64,000 nucleotides of DNA from NCBI GenBank assembly GCA_003599145.1, contig QZIT01000005.1, forward strand, positions 446,330 to 510,329, read 5' to 3'. Below the pieces are notes generated by a model, which saw only the letters and a list, made by a program, of their open reading frames with translations, searched no databases and was not told the origin of the DNA. The position numbers were made by a program, and so were the translations under genes. How positions within the stretch are numbered: position 1 is the first letter of the stretch; every line of letters begins with the position of its first letter. Below, in pieces: positions 43,293-51,374 of the stretch. The DNA comes from Candidatus Woesearchaeota archaeon. GTDB lineage: Archaea; Nanobdellota; Nanobdellia; Woesearchaeales; UBA9642.

Positions 43293-43462
43293 GCCAACCA
43301 GCTATTTCCCCATGCGCTGAGCACAAGGACAAGAATAATGACCACAATAATCAAGACAATGACCACTTCTGGCTTGATAGAAATCTTGCTTTTATAGTCA
43401 TCAAAGTATCGGGTAATTCCTGCTGTCGATGCAGGCATATTGACTTTATTGTCTCTTGACAT
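43289..43462 (-). CDS. secG: preprotein translocase subunit Sec61-beta
   Basis: 57 residues, too short for the usual length cut-off. It has the archaeal Sec61-beta signature: P-A-S-T-A-G-I-T-R-Y-F-D-D-Y then K-I-S-I-K-P-E-V-V, followed by a single C-terminal TM helix (~32-50). It is the small tail-anchored subunit of the SecY channel. ATG 43462 has a TATA element ~20-25 nt upstream; the stop TGA (43289-43291) overlaps the NAC start. Confidence 0.95.
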   Translation of the reverse strand: MSRDNKVNMPASTAGITRYFDDYKSKISIKPEVVIVLIIVVIILVLVLSAWGNSWLA

Positions 43463-43526
43463 GTTTTTAGGAATAGGGGTTTATTTAAAAAGTTTATTTA
43501 TAGCATAATTATTTTCCATATAGAAA

Positions 43527-43970
43527 TTAAATACTATGCAACACCAGCATAGTCTGCGTTTTGTCAACACCATCAACATTTCTCAATTTCTTAATAATAA
43601 AGTCATTAAGCTCTTCAACGTCTTTTGTTCTTAATGTTATTAAAATATCAGTGCCTCCTGTTACAATGTAAACTGTTTCTGCTCCCAATTTCTTTATGCT
43701 TTTGGCTATATCTTCCTGCTGAATTTTTTTCCCTCCAGGCAAAAGATAATTGACGCTGATAAGAATAACTGCCAGAATTCCTTTTCCTAATTTCTGATGA
43801 TTGAGTGCAATAGTGTACTGCTGAATAATGCCCTCTTTCTCAAGCTTTTTTATTCTATTATGGATTGTGGTGATAGGAATATTCAGTTTTTTTGCTATTT
43901 TTTGCGTTGTGAGTTTGCTATTTTGCCGTAAAACTTCCAGAATGCGCTTGTCTTTATCATCAATATGCAT
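43527..43970 (-). CDS. Lrp/AsnC family transcription regulator
   Basis: 147 residues from ATG 43970 (M-H-I-D-D-K-D-K-R-I-L-E-V-L); the in-frame extension to 44105 crosses a TATA box and palindrome and is not used. An AsnC-type HTH (1-50, with I-P-I-T-T-I-H-N-R-I-K-K-L) is followed by the RAM ligand/oligomerisation domain. It is likely autoregulated through the palindrome just upstream, and may control the divergent gene pair at 44111. Confidence 0.9.
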   Translation of the reverse strand: MHIDDKDKRILEVLRQNSKLTTQKIAKKLNIPITTIHNRIKKLEKEGIIQQYTIALNHQKLGKGILAVILISVNYLLPGGKKIQQEDIAKSIKKLGAETVYIVTGGTDILITLRTKDVEELNDFIIKKLRNVDGVDKTQTMLVLHSI

Positions 43971-43972
43971 AA

Positions 43973-43991
43973 AATGGAAAAATATTCCATT
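43973..43991. promoter_or_regulatory. palindrome overlapping the Lrp-like promoter
   Basis: AATGGAA (43973-43979) and TTCCATT (43985-43991) form a 7-bp inverted repeat with a 5-bp spacer. It lies between the minus-strand TATA-like sequence (~43994-44003) and the ATG at 43970, so binding there would block initiation. Its position fits an autoregulatory operator. Confidence 0.5.
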
Positions 43992-44110
43992 TTTTAAATA
44001 TTTTTCGGTATTTTCAGAATAATTTTCCTTTTTTTCAAGAATATATTTTAATAAAAGTGTAATTTCACAGTAGTAAATTCCTTTTATAACGAAAGGAGGA
44101 GGCAAACAAA

Positions 44111-44518
44111 ATGAAATATGACATTAGAGACATTGGAACAAGAATAGGCGAGGACTTTTTCAAAGAAGGTCAAAAGTTCGTGCTGAGTTTAGAGGGAGAT
44201 TGTTTAGTGTACGTTGCAGGAGATACTGAACATATGGAACCTTTGCACCAGGTCATTGCAGAAACTGCAGGGCTTACGCAAGTGCTTGGAGGGGGTCATC
44301 TGTGGGTGAAACAACAAGAACTGATTTTTTTTGACCGTTCAGGAACCTATGGGGGAGTTCCTCCTGAAGTAATGCGAAGTCTTGCACAACCCTTGCTTGA
44401 AAAATACAGGACGCTGAAAGAGGACATAGCAACTGTAGCAGTGTTTACTCAAGCAGACAGAGAAACATACCAAAAATGGCAAAGCGTATTGAAAAAGTTG
44501 CCATTTGAAACAGGGTGA
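44111..44518 (+). CDS. uncharacterised protein, 135 aa
   Basis: A strong SD (GGAGGAGG) lies 9 nt before the ATG. The protein is a small alpha/beta domain beginning M-K-Y-D-I-R-D-I-G and including V-A-G-D-T-E-H-M-E-P-L-H. G-G-G-H-L-W-V near 60 is glycine-rich. No family is recognised. The next gene begins 4 nt after its stop and is read in the same direction. Confidence 0.65.
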   Translation: MKYDIRDIGTRIGEDFFKEGQKFVLSLEGDCLVYVAGDTEHMEPLHQVIAETAGLTQVLGGGHLWVKQQELIFFDRSGTYGGVPPEVMRSLAQPLLEKYRTLKEDIATVAVFTQADRETYQKWQSVLKKLPFETG

Positions 44519-44522
44519 GACT

Positions 44523-45083
44523 ATGGACTTCAAAACAACAAAAAAACCAAAGCACCCTTTCCTGTATGTAGCAGGAAGACCATATGCGCCTTTGCAACAG
44601 GAACGTCCACTGGGCTCAGAAGCATTGACAGAAGAAAGAGGAGACAGAATAATCGCATTAAAGGGCAGAACGCTTGATGTTATTGCAGATTATGGACTGG
44701 AAAGTCTTATTGTTGCATCAGCAAAGGCAACATTGACAGACTATGCCAAAATTCCTTTTGATGGAACAGGTTGCGGATTATCTTTTGAAGTTTTTGACTG
44801 GGTATATCGGTTTCATCTCGATACTGTTCCGGAGTTTATGGAAAAATTGTATGCTTGCAGAGACCAATATATCAAAAGCGATCAGGGATTTGATCAGGCA
44901 ATGGCGCATTGGGGAACAGAACGATGGAGCGGTTTGTATCTGCGTTTGCAACATGAACAAGAACTGCTGTTGTCAACAAAAATAGATGTATTTGCACCAA
45001 AGCAGGAACCCATCAGTATTGTTGCAGGAATATACAGTCATAAACCTGAATTGTTAAGAAAGCTTCATAAGATAATGAGATAA
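44523..45083 (+). CDS. uncharacterised protein, 186 aa
   Basis: ATG 44523 with SD GGGTGAG; an upstream in-frame start overlaps the previous gene. The sequence is a mixed alpha/beta globular protein, with several Trp and acidic stretches, including A-H-W-G-T-E-R-W-S-G-L-Y. No family or active site is recognised. It ends 2 nt before the 3' end of RNase P RNA, which is read in the opposite direction. Confidence 0.65.
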   Translation: MDFKTTKKPKHPFLYVAGRPYAPLQQERPLGSEALTEERGDRIIALKGRTLDVIADYGLESLIVASAKATLTDYAKIPFDGTGCGLSFEVFDWVYRFHLDTVPEFMEKLYACRDQYIKSDQGFDQAMAHWGTERWSGLYLRLQHEQELLLSTKIDVFAPKQEPISIVAGIYSHKPELLRKLHKIMR

Positions 45084-45084
45084 G

Positions 45085-45387
45085 TGCAGGGCAGCTATAA
45101 GCCACCTTTGGTAAACCCCCATTCATGGAAGGGTTTTCTTAACATTCAACTAAGCCCTTTCGGTTGCACCAGTCAGGACTCACCGTTTCATCCATTCCTT
45201 GACAGACGTCAAAGGGTAACTCATCCCTGTCGCCAGAGACTTCGCCATTATCATTCCCTTGTCAAGGTGGTATCGTTTCTGCGTGGTTGCCCTCCCTTAC
45301 AGGAGCTCTTTCGAGTGACGCTTTCCCCTTGCGGTTCGGTGGGTGGACTTTCCTGAGCATACGCCCAACGTTAAGCACTGCCCTGCA
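45085..45387 (-). ncRNA. rnpB: RNase P RNA (archaeal type)
   Basis: On the minus strand the ends pair as P1 (GCAGGGCAG with CTGCCCTGC; plus 45378-45386 and 45086-45094). The universal core motifs follow: AGGAAAGUCC near the 5' end (P4 side), CCACGCAGAAACGAUACCACC (CR-II/III), and GGCUUAUAGC near the 3' end. The ~300-nt length is typical. RNase P removes the 5' leader of pre-tRNA, with the RNA as catalyst. A minus-strand TATA box (CCTTTAAAAACAG) precedes it. The short plus-strand ORF in this span is not coding. Confidence 0.94.
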
Positions 45388-45409
45388 GAGATAAGGAATG
45401 ATTGACTGT

Positions 45410-45421
45410 TTTTAAAGGTTA
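45410..45421 (-). promoter_or_regulatory. TATA box for rnpB
   Basis: The minus strand CCTTTAAAAACAG is about 25 nt upstream of the predicted RNA 5' end near 45387. A separate plus-strand TATA-like element (GTTTAAAAAG, ~45430-45439) serves the gene at 45461, so the two promoters are back to back. Confidence 0.65.
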
Positions 45422-45460
45422 TGCAAAAGTTTAAAAAGCTCAAAAAGGTTCTGCAGAAGT

Positions 45461-46255
45461 ATGGCTGAAACACGCTCAGGCATTGAAACGCTCATTACTC
45501 CATTGCCAGAAGATAGAACATCGCCGGGTTACATATCTGATCTTGATAATGGAATAAATCTTATCATCAGCGCTTATGATCTTTTTGCAGAAGAAAAGCA
45601 TCAATATCTTGCAAATCTGCAAAGGCACATGGAAGCATTTTTCAAGAAAATGAAATTAGACGTTACGATAACGCCAGAAAAAGGATTTAGAAAAGATGGA
45701 CTATCTGTAAGATACTTTGGAGTTGATTCTGTAAGCAAGGATAAAGAAGCAATAGGAGCAATAAAGGAAGCAGCATGGAGCTTCAGAGTGCTCTATGATA
45801 CGCAAATGCTTATGTTTGAAAGAACGTATCTTGAGCTTGAAAGAAGCAGGGATGCCTTTGTTGATGCTGCTCTTGATGCTACGGTTATAGCTCCTATGAC
45901 AACAGAGCTTGCTTATCCTGAAAGTGTTCATATTTTTGTCGTTCAAGGCTCTAACGTATATGAAGGACACAGGAATCATACTTCAAATGAAGATGTTATG
46001 ACTTTCACGAGGAGCACAAATGTAACGCCTGAAGACTTCAGAGAAATAGGTACAGTGACTCTCCAAGCACACTTTCCAGAGAGCAACATTTACCTTGTCC
46101 ACAGCCTTTCTGATGCTATCCCAATAGATATGGTTACGCAATATGCAATAGGCAAAATTGAAGAGAAAAGACAAGAGCTTATTAAAGCAGAAATGGTAAG
46201 AGAAGTAAGCCCCTTCCAAAAAATTCAAGGAACAATAAACAGAGCTACTTTTTAA
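45461..46255 (+). CDS. uncharacterised soluble protein, 264 aa
   Basis: It is transcribed from its own TATA (~45430-45439) divergently from rnpB. The protein looks like an N-terminal helical region (~1-140, with long helices around 85-140) and a C-terminal alpha/beta region; no TM helix. No motif or family is recognised. The last 11 nt overlap the end of the convergent HAD gene. Confidence 0.65.
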   Translation: MAETRSGIETLITPLPEDRTSPGYISDLDNGINLIISAYDLFAEEKHQYLANLQRHMEAFFKKMKLDVTITPEKGFRKDGLSVRYFGVDSVSKDKEAIGAIKEAAWSFRVLYDTQMLMFERTYLELERSRDAFVDAALDATVIAPMTTELAYPESVHIFVVQGSNVYEGHRNHTSNEDVMTFTRSTNVTPEDFREIGTVTLQAHFPESNIYLVHSLSDAIPIDMVTQYAIGKIEEKRQELIKAEMVREVSPFQKIQGTINRATF

Positions 46256-46883
46256 GAACGTTTAACAATTCTTCAGGTTTATCAACAATAAAATCAGGTT
46301 TTTCTGTCCTTAATTCTTTTTTTGTTAAAAATCCCCAAGTTACCGCAATCGTTTTTACTCCTGCTGCTTTTCCTGCAATAATGTCTGTATAGAAATCTCC
46401 AATGTAGCAGGTTTCGGAAGGTTTTGTTTGCAATACACTCATGCACTTGAATAAGCATTCAGGATTTGGCTTTAGATTTTTTACATCGTCATGTGCAACA
46501 ACAATTTCAAAACAATCTTGCAATCCTTCTTCTGCTAATTTTTTTAGAATAAATGGATGAGATCCTGAAGATGCTATGGCCAATTTAAATCCTGAATTAT
46601 GCAATTGCTTGATGACAGAAACAACGTCAGGAAAAAAATCAATCTTTCCAGAATTCATAAACTCGTGATAATACTTGCTTATTTTTGGTCTATCCTCTGG
46701 CCATGTAAATCCTGATAGTTCGTAAATCTGATAAAACGGCTCTCTGAAATTTTTTTTCAATTCTTCTGCAGTCTTATAAGGATAGTGCTTTCCATTGTTT
46801 TTTGAAATAAATTGATACATTTCGTGAAAAAATCTTGGAGAATCGACAATGACTCCATCCCAGTCAAAAATAACTGCCTTCAT
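46245..46883 (-). CDS. HAD-superfamily phosphatase (phosphoglycolate phosphatase-like)
   Basis: 212 residues. Motif I is D-W-D-G-V-I-V-D-S (D8), motif II A-S-S-G-S (~110), motif III K-P-N-P-E (~140) and motif IV I-G-D-F-Y-T-D (~165). The helical cap after motif I (C1) places it near Gph/PGP/beta-phosphoglucomutase types. It likely removes phosphate from a small metabolite; the substrate is not evident. Confidence 0.88.
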   Translation of the reverse strand: MKAVIFDWDGVIVDSPRFFHEMYQFISKNNGKHYPYKTAEELKKNFREPFYQIYELSGFTWPEDRPKISKYYHEFMNSGKIDFFPDVVSVIKQLHNSGFKLAIASSGSHPFILKKLAEEGLQDCFEIVVAHDDVKNLKPNPECLFKCMSVLQTKPSETCYIGDFYTDIIAGKAAGVKTIAVTWGFLTKKELRTEKPDFIVDKPEELLNVLKK

Positions 46884-46982
46884 GCTAGAGCGATTGTTAA
46901 AAGCTATTTATAGTTTTGGATTAACTTCAACTCAACTCAAAATCATCATCAACTATTTAAATAAAAAGACATTACAAACAGT

Positions 46983-47540
46983 ATGGCAGAAGAATCATTC
47001 ATGCTTGTTTCTCTGGAAGAAAGCAAGGCTAAGCAATTAGCGCAGGTTATCAGCAATGACACCTCAAGAAAAATTCTTGATTTTTTGGCAAAAAAAGAGG
47101 CATCAGAAACAGAAATAAGCAAAGCATTGAATGTTCCGTTGTCAACCATTCATTACAATCTTCAGCAGTTGCAAACAGCAAACCTTGTCAAAGTAGAAGA
47201 ATTTCACTATAGCAAAAAAGGAAAGGAGATAAACCACTACAAGTTGAGCAATAAGCTCATCATTATTGCACCAAAAGAAACGTTTGGTTTGAGGGAAGCT
47301 TTAAAAAAAATACTTCCTATAACCATTCTGACGCTTGGAGCTGCAGCAATCATTCACGTTGTACAGCAAGCAAAACCAGTCATGTTTGCAGCAAAGGCAG
47401 ATTTTGCAGCGGAAAATACTCTTGCAATGGTTCAAGCTGCTCCTGAAGCAGGATTGCCTTTTAGCCTTTGGTTTTTATTTGGAGCGTTGTTTGTGATTGC
47501 CCTGTATTTGTTATTTGCATTAATTAAGCCAAAACAATAA
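46983..47540 (+). CDS. membrane-tethered winged-helix regulator next to ABC exporter
   Basis: 185 residues. The N-terminal ArsR-type wHTH (~20-85: S-R-K-I-L-D-F-L, S-E-T-E-I-S-K-A-L, S-T-I-H-Y-N-L-Q-Q-L) is followed by two TM helices (~110-130 and ~155-180). DNA-binding domains fixed to the membrane can couple envelope stress to transcription. The ABC exporter starts 31 nt after the stop. TATA at ~46949-46960. Confidence 0.75.
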   Translation: MAEESFMLVSLEESKAKQLAQVISNDTSRKILDFLAKKEASETEISKALNVPLSTIHYNLQQLQTANLVKVEEFHYSKKGKEINHYKLSNKLIIIAPKETFGLREALKKILPITILTLGAAAIIHVVQQAKPVMFAAKADFAAENTLAMVQAAPEAGLPFSLWFLFGALFVIALYLLFALIKPKQ

Positions 47541-47571
47541 CTTTAAAAATCCAGTATGTATAAATAAGCCT

Positions 47572-48546
47572 ATGGCTCATACCGTATTCAAGGTCAATAA
47601 CATTACCAAAGTTTTTGGCAAGCACGTTGTTCTGAAGGATTTGACGTTTGATATTAACGCAGGAGAAATCTTTGGCATTATAGGAACAAGCGGAAGCGGA
47701 AAGACTACGCTATTAAACACAATCATAGGCTTTTTAAGGCCTGAAATAGGAAATATCCTATTCAGGGAAGAGCATCTGTTAAACTTTAAAGATGAAGATG
47801 CCTTTGTCTCTGTCAGCGAAAAGCCCTTTGACTTAAAGCGCATCATTGGTTTTGCTGCTCAAACGCCTTCGTTTTATGGAGAGCTAACTGCCTTAGAAAA
47901 TCTAGAATATTTTGGAACCCTTCACGGTTTATCGTACGATGCATTAAGAACAAATATCAACACGCTATTAAAACTCATGGAATTAGAGGAATTCAAAAAT
48001 ACCAAATCAAAAAATCTTTCAGGAGGCATGGCCCGACGTTTGGATATTGCCTGTGCATTAGTCCATGATCCTAAAGTGCTCATTCTCGATGAACCAACAG
48101 CAGATTTAGACCCTATTCTAAGAAACCACATTTGGAAGTTGATTCAGAAAATCAACAATAAAGGGACAACAATCATTCTGTCAAGCCATTTATTGAATGA
48201 AATAGAATTGCTTTGCCACAGAATCGCAATTTTACATGAAGGAACCATTATCGATATTGGAACCATGGAAGAAATCAAGAACAAATTTTCCAAAAATGAA
48301 GAAATCCACATTGAAACCTATCCTGGAAATTACAAAGAGCTTGCAAAGCTTGCTGATGCAGACATTGCAAGAATTGAAAACAAAGGCCATGAACTGGTCA
48401 TTTACACGAAAAAACCGTCAAAAGTACTGAAACTCATGCTTAGCAAGATAGAAACTATGAATGAAAAAATTATTGATTTAAAAGTCAACAAACCTTCGCT
48501 AGATGATGTTTTCATGTCATTGGCAAAGAAAAAGGAGGAAAAATGA
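47572..48546 (+). CDS. ABC transporter ATPase (ABC-2 exporter type)
   Basis: 324 residues. Walker A G-T-S-G-S-G-K-T-T (~37-45), signature L-S-G-G-M-A-R-R (~148), Walker B V-L-I-L-D-E-P-T-A-D (~170) and the switch His (S-S-H-L-L) are intact. A ~25-residue insertion after the Q-loop side and a C-terminal regulatory domain (~235-324) follow. It pairs with the next gene, which it overlaps as ATGA. Confidence 0.92.
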   Translation: MAHTVFKVNNITKVFGKHVVLKDLTFDINAGEIFGIIGTSGSGKTTLLNTIIGFLRPEIGNILFREEHLLNFKDEDAFVSVSEKPFDLKRIIGFAAQTPSFYGELTALENLEYFGTLHGLSYDALRTNINTLLKLMELEEFKNTKSKNLSGGMARRLDIACALVHDPKVLILDEPTADLDPILRNHIWKLIQKINNKGTTIILSSHLLNEIELLCHRIAILHEGTIIDIGTMEEIKNKFSKNEEIHIETYPGNYKELAKLADADIARIENKGHELVIYTKKPSKVLKLMLSKIETMNEKIIDLKVNKPSLDDVFMSLAKKKEEK

Positions 48547-50507
48547 AACTCCTAGGCATATTAAAAAAGAACTTCAAACTGTTATTGCGCTCCAAAATGA
48601 CTGCATTGGTGGTCATTTTAGGGCCTTTGCTCATCATTCTTTTAGTGGGATTTGCGTTTAACAACAGCAGCACGTCAACCTTCACTATAGGGGTTTACGA
48701 AAACCATTCAACAGAGCTTTCTGCTTCGTTTATCGCCCAACTGCACAATGGCAGCTTTGAAGTTATCAATTATACGAATGAACAAGAATGTTTGCAAAGC
48801 ATCAAGCAGGGCATAACGCAGGCCTGTTTAGTATTTCCGGAAAATTTCGTCATTGAAGAAGGAACAACAAAAGAAATGAAAGTGTATGCAGATTACTCTA
48901 GAACAAATTTTGTTTTTTATCTTGTTGAAACTGTCTCAAGCAATTTAAACATTAAAAAAACAGAATTAAGCGTTGACCTTACCAATCAAATTCTTAATGC
49001 ACTGAATGCTGCAAAAACAACAAACCAGCAGGCTATCGAAAAACTCAACCAGCTGAAAGGCGATGCAGAGTCAACGAGGGTTTCTCTTGACCAGATTTCG
49101 AAAAATCTCAACGCGTTGAACTTTGAATCTGAAAATGTCGACCTTTCTGCACTTGAAGCAAGTATTAAACAAATTAATACAAGTGTAAAGTCACTCTATG
49201 AAGGAGGATTGAGCACTATGGCAGAGGGTATCGATGCATTGCAGGTTGCCATTGATACAGGAAGTTACCCCAATTCCTCGGTAGAAGACCAAATTGAAGA
49301 TGCCCATCAATTGCTTTCGAACCACTCAAGCTATACGAATAAGTACAATGACACCTTAGAAACCATCAGCAACACGCTGTTGAGCATTAACAGCACCACA
49401 AAAAAAGTAGCAGAATTACAAACAAAACTCGAAAACGCAAAATCGTTCAAAACAAGTGCATCAACATCCTTCACAACCATACTCGCAAACTTAAACACCA
49501 TGAAAACTGCATTAGAAGAGCAGAAGAATGCACTGCAGACCGTCAATGACAACATAGAAAATATACGGGTAAAATCTGCAGAAAGCATTGTAAGCCCTAT
49601 AACAACAAACGTAGAACCTGTGGTTACTGAAACCACCAGCATCAATTACATGTTTCCTTATTTAATCATGCTTATTGTCATGTTCATCAGCATTCTGCTT
49701 TCAAGCACGCTTATTATTATGGAAAAAAAGTCAGAAGCGTATTTCAGAAATTTCACAACGCCAACAAGCGACATTCTCTTTATTTTTGCGACGTATTTAA
49801 CGAATATCATCGTCATGATTGTGCAACTTACCGTGCTTTTATCATTGGCATATTTCGGATTGCAGGTGCCTGTCTTAAACAACATATGGCTGGTGCTTTT
49901 GATGCTTTTCATAGGCATGACCCTTTTTACCGTTATCGGGATGGGTATAGGGTATTGGTTTTCATCGCAGGAAGCAGCAATTATGCTTTCCATGTCTGTT
50001 GCAAGCATTCTGCTGCTGATATCCAATTTCATACTTCCTCTAGAAACCATGCCTGCATATATACAAACTATTGCATCCTACAATCCGTATGTGATGCTCT
50101 CTGAATTGCTCAGACAGCTCATCATTTTCAACGTCATTCCCCATGCAATCTATGAGCCTATAGGGCTACTTGCCGGCGCTGCCATCGTTATTTTCATGCT
50201 TATCCTGGCGATTCAAAAAATATCCAAAATGAAATATTTCAAGAGGCTGCCTCATACTGAAAAGCAGAAAAACGAGAAGAAAAAAGTAGCCCACAAATCG
50301 TTTAAGCTGTACGAAAAATCAATCGAAAGCGAATTCGACTTGCTCAAGGAATTAAAAGCGATGGATGATGCAACGTTTGAAACGTATGTCAATAAAGACA
50401 AGAACGATTTTTACAACTGGGCAAAATACATCCTGAAAGACAAAAAACTCGCTGGCAAATTAAAAACAAAATCTCGAAAAGAAATGGTTGCAAACATGGA
50501 AAAATGA
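48543..50507 (+). CDS. ABC-2 type permease with large coiled-coil extracytoplasmic domain
   Basis: 654 residues. TM1 is ~20-40, then ~330 residues of mainly helical, Asn/Thr/Ser/Lys-rich sequence with long coiled coils (~140-360), and five or six TM helices from ~370 to 560. The cytoplasmic tail is Lys-rich. The fold matches the ABC-2/LtaA-like exporters of membrane lipids, toxins or polysaccharides. The coiled coil between TM1 and TM2 resembles Phage-infection-protein (YhgE/Pip) type. Substrate unknown. Confidence 0.85.
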   Translation: MKLLGILKKNFKLLLRSKMTALVVILGPLLIILLVGFAFNNSSTSTFTIGVYENHSTELSASFIAQLHNGSFEVINYTNEQECLQSIKQGITQACLVFPENFVIEEGTTKEMKVYADYSRTNFVFYLVETVSSNLNIKKTELSVDLTNQILNALNAAKTTNQQAIEKLNQLKGDAESTRVSLDQISKNLNALNFESENVDLSALEASIKQINTSVKSLYEGGLSTMAEGIDALQVAIDTGSYPNSSVEDQIEDAHQLLSNHSSYTNKYNDTLETISNTLLSINSTTKKVAELQTKLENAKSFKTSASTSFTTILANLNTMKTALEEQKNALQTVNDNIENIRVKSAESIVSPITTNVEPVVTETTSINYMFPYLIMLIVMFISILLSSTLIIMEKKSEAYFRNFTTPTSDILFIFATYLTNIIVMIVQLTVLLSLAYFGLQVPVLNNIWLVLLMLFIGMTLFTVIGMGIGYWFSSQEAAIMLSMSVASILLLISNFILPLETMPAYIQTIASYNPYVMLSELLRQLIIFNVIPHAIYEPIGLLAGAAIVIFMLILAIQKISKMKYFKRLPHTEKQKNEKKKVAHKSFKLYEKSIESEFDLLKELKAMDDATFETYVNKDKNDFYNWAKYILKDKKLAGKLKTKSRKEMVANMEK

Positions 50508-50683
50508 ACAAGGGAGTTGTTTATTTAAAATTTGGATTGTTCAGCATTATCGGAATACTGGGCATGTTCCTGCTTAAAGATAAGGCCTTATGGAATTTGT
50601 CCCTGCTCATTTTTATTCTCTCAACACTCATCTATACCATCGCATGGATAACTCCCTCGCGCGAAAGGGCAACACTACCATGA
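50504..50683 (+). CDS. small two-TM membrane protein, 59 aa, of the ABC exporter operon
   Basis: Below the usual length cut-off. ATG 50504 overlaps the permease stop as ATGA. Two hydrophobic segments (L-K-F-G-L-F-S-I-I-G-I-L-G-M-F-L-L, ~8-24; and ~33-49) are linked by K-D-K-A-L-W-N. The stop in turn overlaps the kinase ATG at 50680 (ATGA), so all three genes are coupled. Probably an accessory subunit of the exporter. Confidence 0.68.
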   Translation: MNKGVVYLKFGLFSIIGILGMFLLKDKALWNLSLLIFILSTLIYTIAWITPSRERATLP

Positions 50684-51351
50684 TTATCGCTATTTCTGGA
50701 ACTCCAGGAACAGGAAAAACAGCTTTGGGAAAAAAACTGGCTCTTTTTTTTGGGCTGAAACATGTTAATTTAAATAAAAACATAAAGCAAAAAAAAATCT
50801 ATGACCGTTATGATGAAAAAAGAAAGTGCTATGTTGTAGATACAGACAAGCTCAATAAGCATCTCATCGCCTTGATTGAAGCATATAAGAAAAAAACAGC
50901 AAAAAAAATAGAAAGCATAGAAAAAAACAGAGAGCGTTACGCTGCATTAGTGCATAAACTTATAGAGAAACAAAAAAAGGAAAAAATAAGACAGAAACTC
51001 AAAAAACTCGAGACCCTTCTTGTATATCATGAGCTTTCTGAAAAAATGCTTAAGGAGATCATTCAAGACTATCTCGACGGACAAAAAGTAAAAAAACATC
51101 CATCGCTAAGGCATTTGCACGGCCTGATTCTTGATTCGCATTTAAGCCACCACCTTCCCAAAAGATATGTTGATTTATGCATTATAACGAAGTGCCATAC
51201 TGATGAACTCCACCAGCGTTTGAAAAAAAGAAGATACAGCAAAGAAAAAATAATGGAAAATGTTCAGGCGGAAATTTTTGATGTTTGCCTTGAAGAAGCC
51301 AAAAAGAATAAGCACACGATTCTTATACAGGATACGAGCAAAGATTTATAA
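50680..51351 (+). CDS. AK6/Fap7-like adenylate kinase/ATPase with coiled-coil insertion
   Basis: 223 residues from ATG 50680 (M-I-I-A-I-S-G-T-P-G-T-G-K-T, P-loop at 7-14). The family motifs D-E-K-R-K-C-Y-V-V-D-T-D-K-L (~45-58) and L-D-S-H-L-S-H-H-L-P (~151-160) identify the AK6/Fap7 group, which joins small-subunit ribosome maturation. Between them, ~62-145, is a Lys/Glu-rich coiled-coil insertion not usual in archaeal AK6 (typically ~180 aa). A different kinase-like role cannot be excluded. Confidence 0.8.
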   Translation: MIIAISGTPGTGKTALGKKLALFFGLKHVNLNKNIKQKKIYDRYDEKRKCYVVDTDKLNKHLIALIEAYKKKTAKKIESIEKNRERYAALVHKLIEKQKKEKIRQKLKKLETLLVYHELSEKMLKEIIQDYLDGQKVKKHPSLRHLHGLILDSHLSHHLPKRYVDLCIITKCHTDELHQRLKKRRYSKEKIMENVQAEIFDVCLEEAKKNKHTILIQDTSKDL

Positions 51352-51374
51352 AATCAAATTTATTCTCTCCAAAC

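Noticed and set aside
45084-45356. 90-residue ORF on the plus strand
   Set aside because: It lies entirely inside the RNase P RNA gene, whose conserved motifs explain the sequence. The predicted protein has no recognisable feature.
47572-50507. Antiphage defence system from the ABC genes
   Set aside because: The genes fit an ABC-2 exporter; no nuclease, TIR, or other effector domain is present.
50590-50679. 30-residue extension of the AK6-like kinase
   Set aside because: It overlaps the 59-aa membrane protein in another frame; P-loop proteins of this family start directly at the M-I-I-A-I-S-G site.
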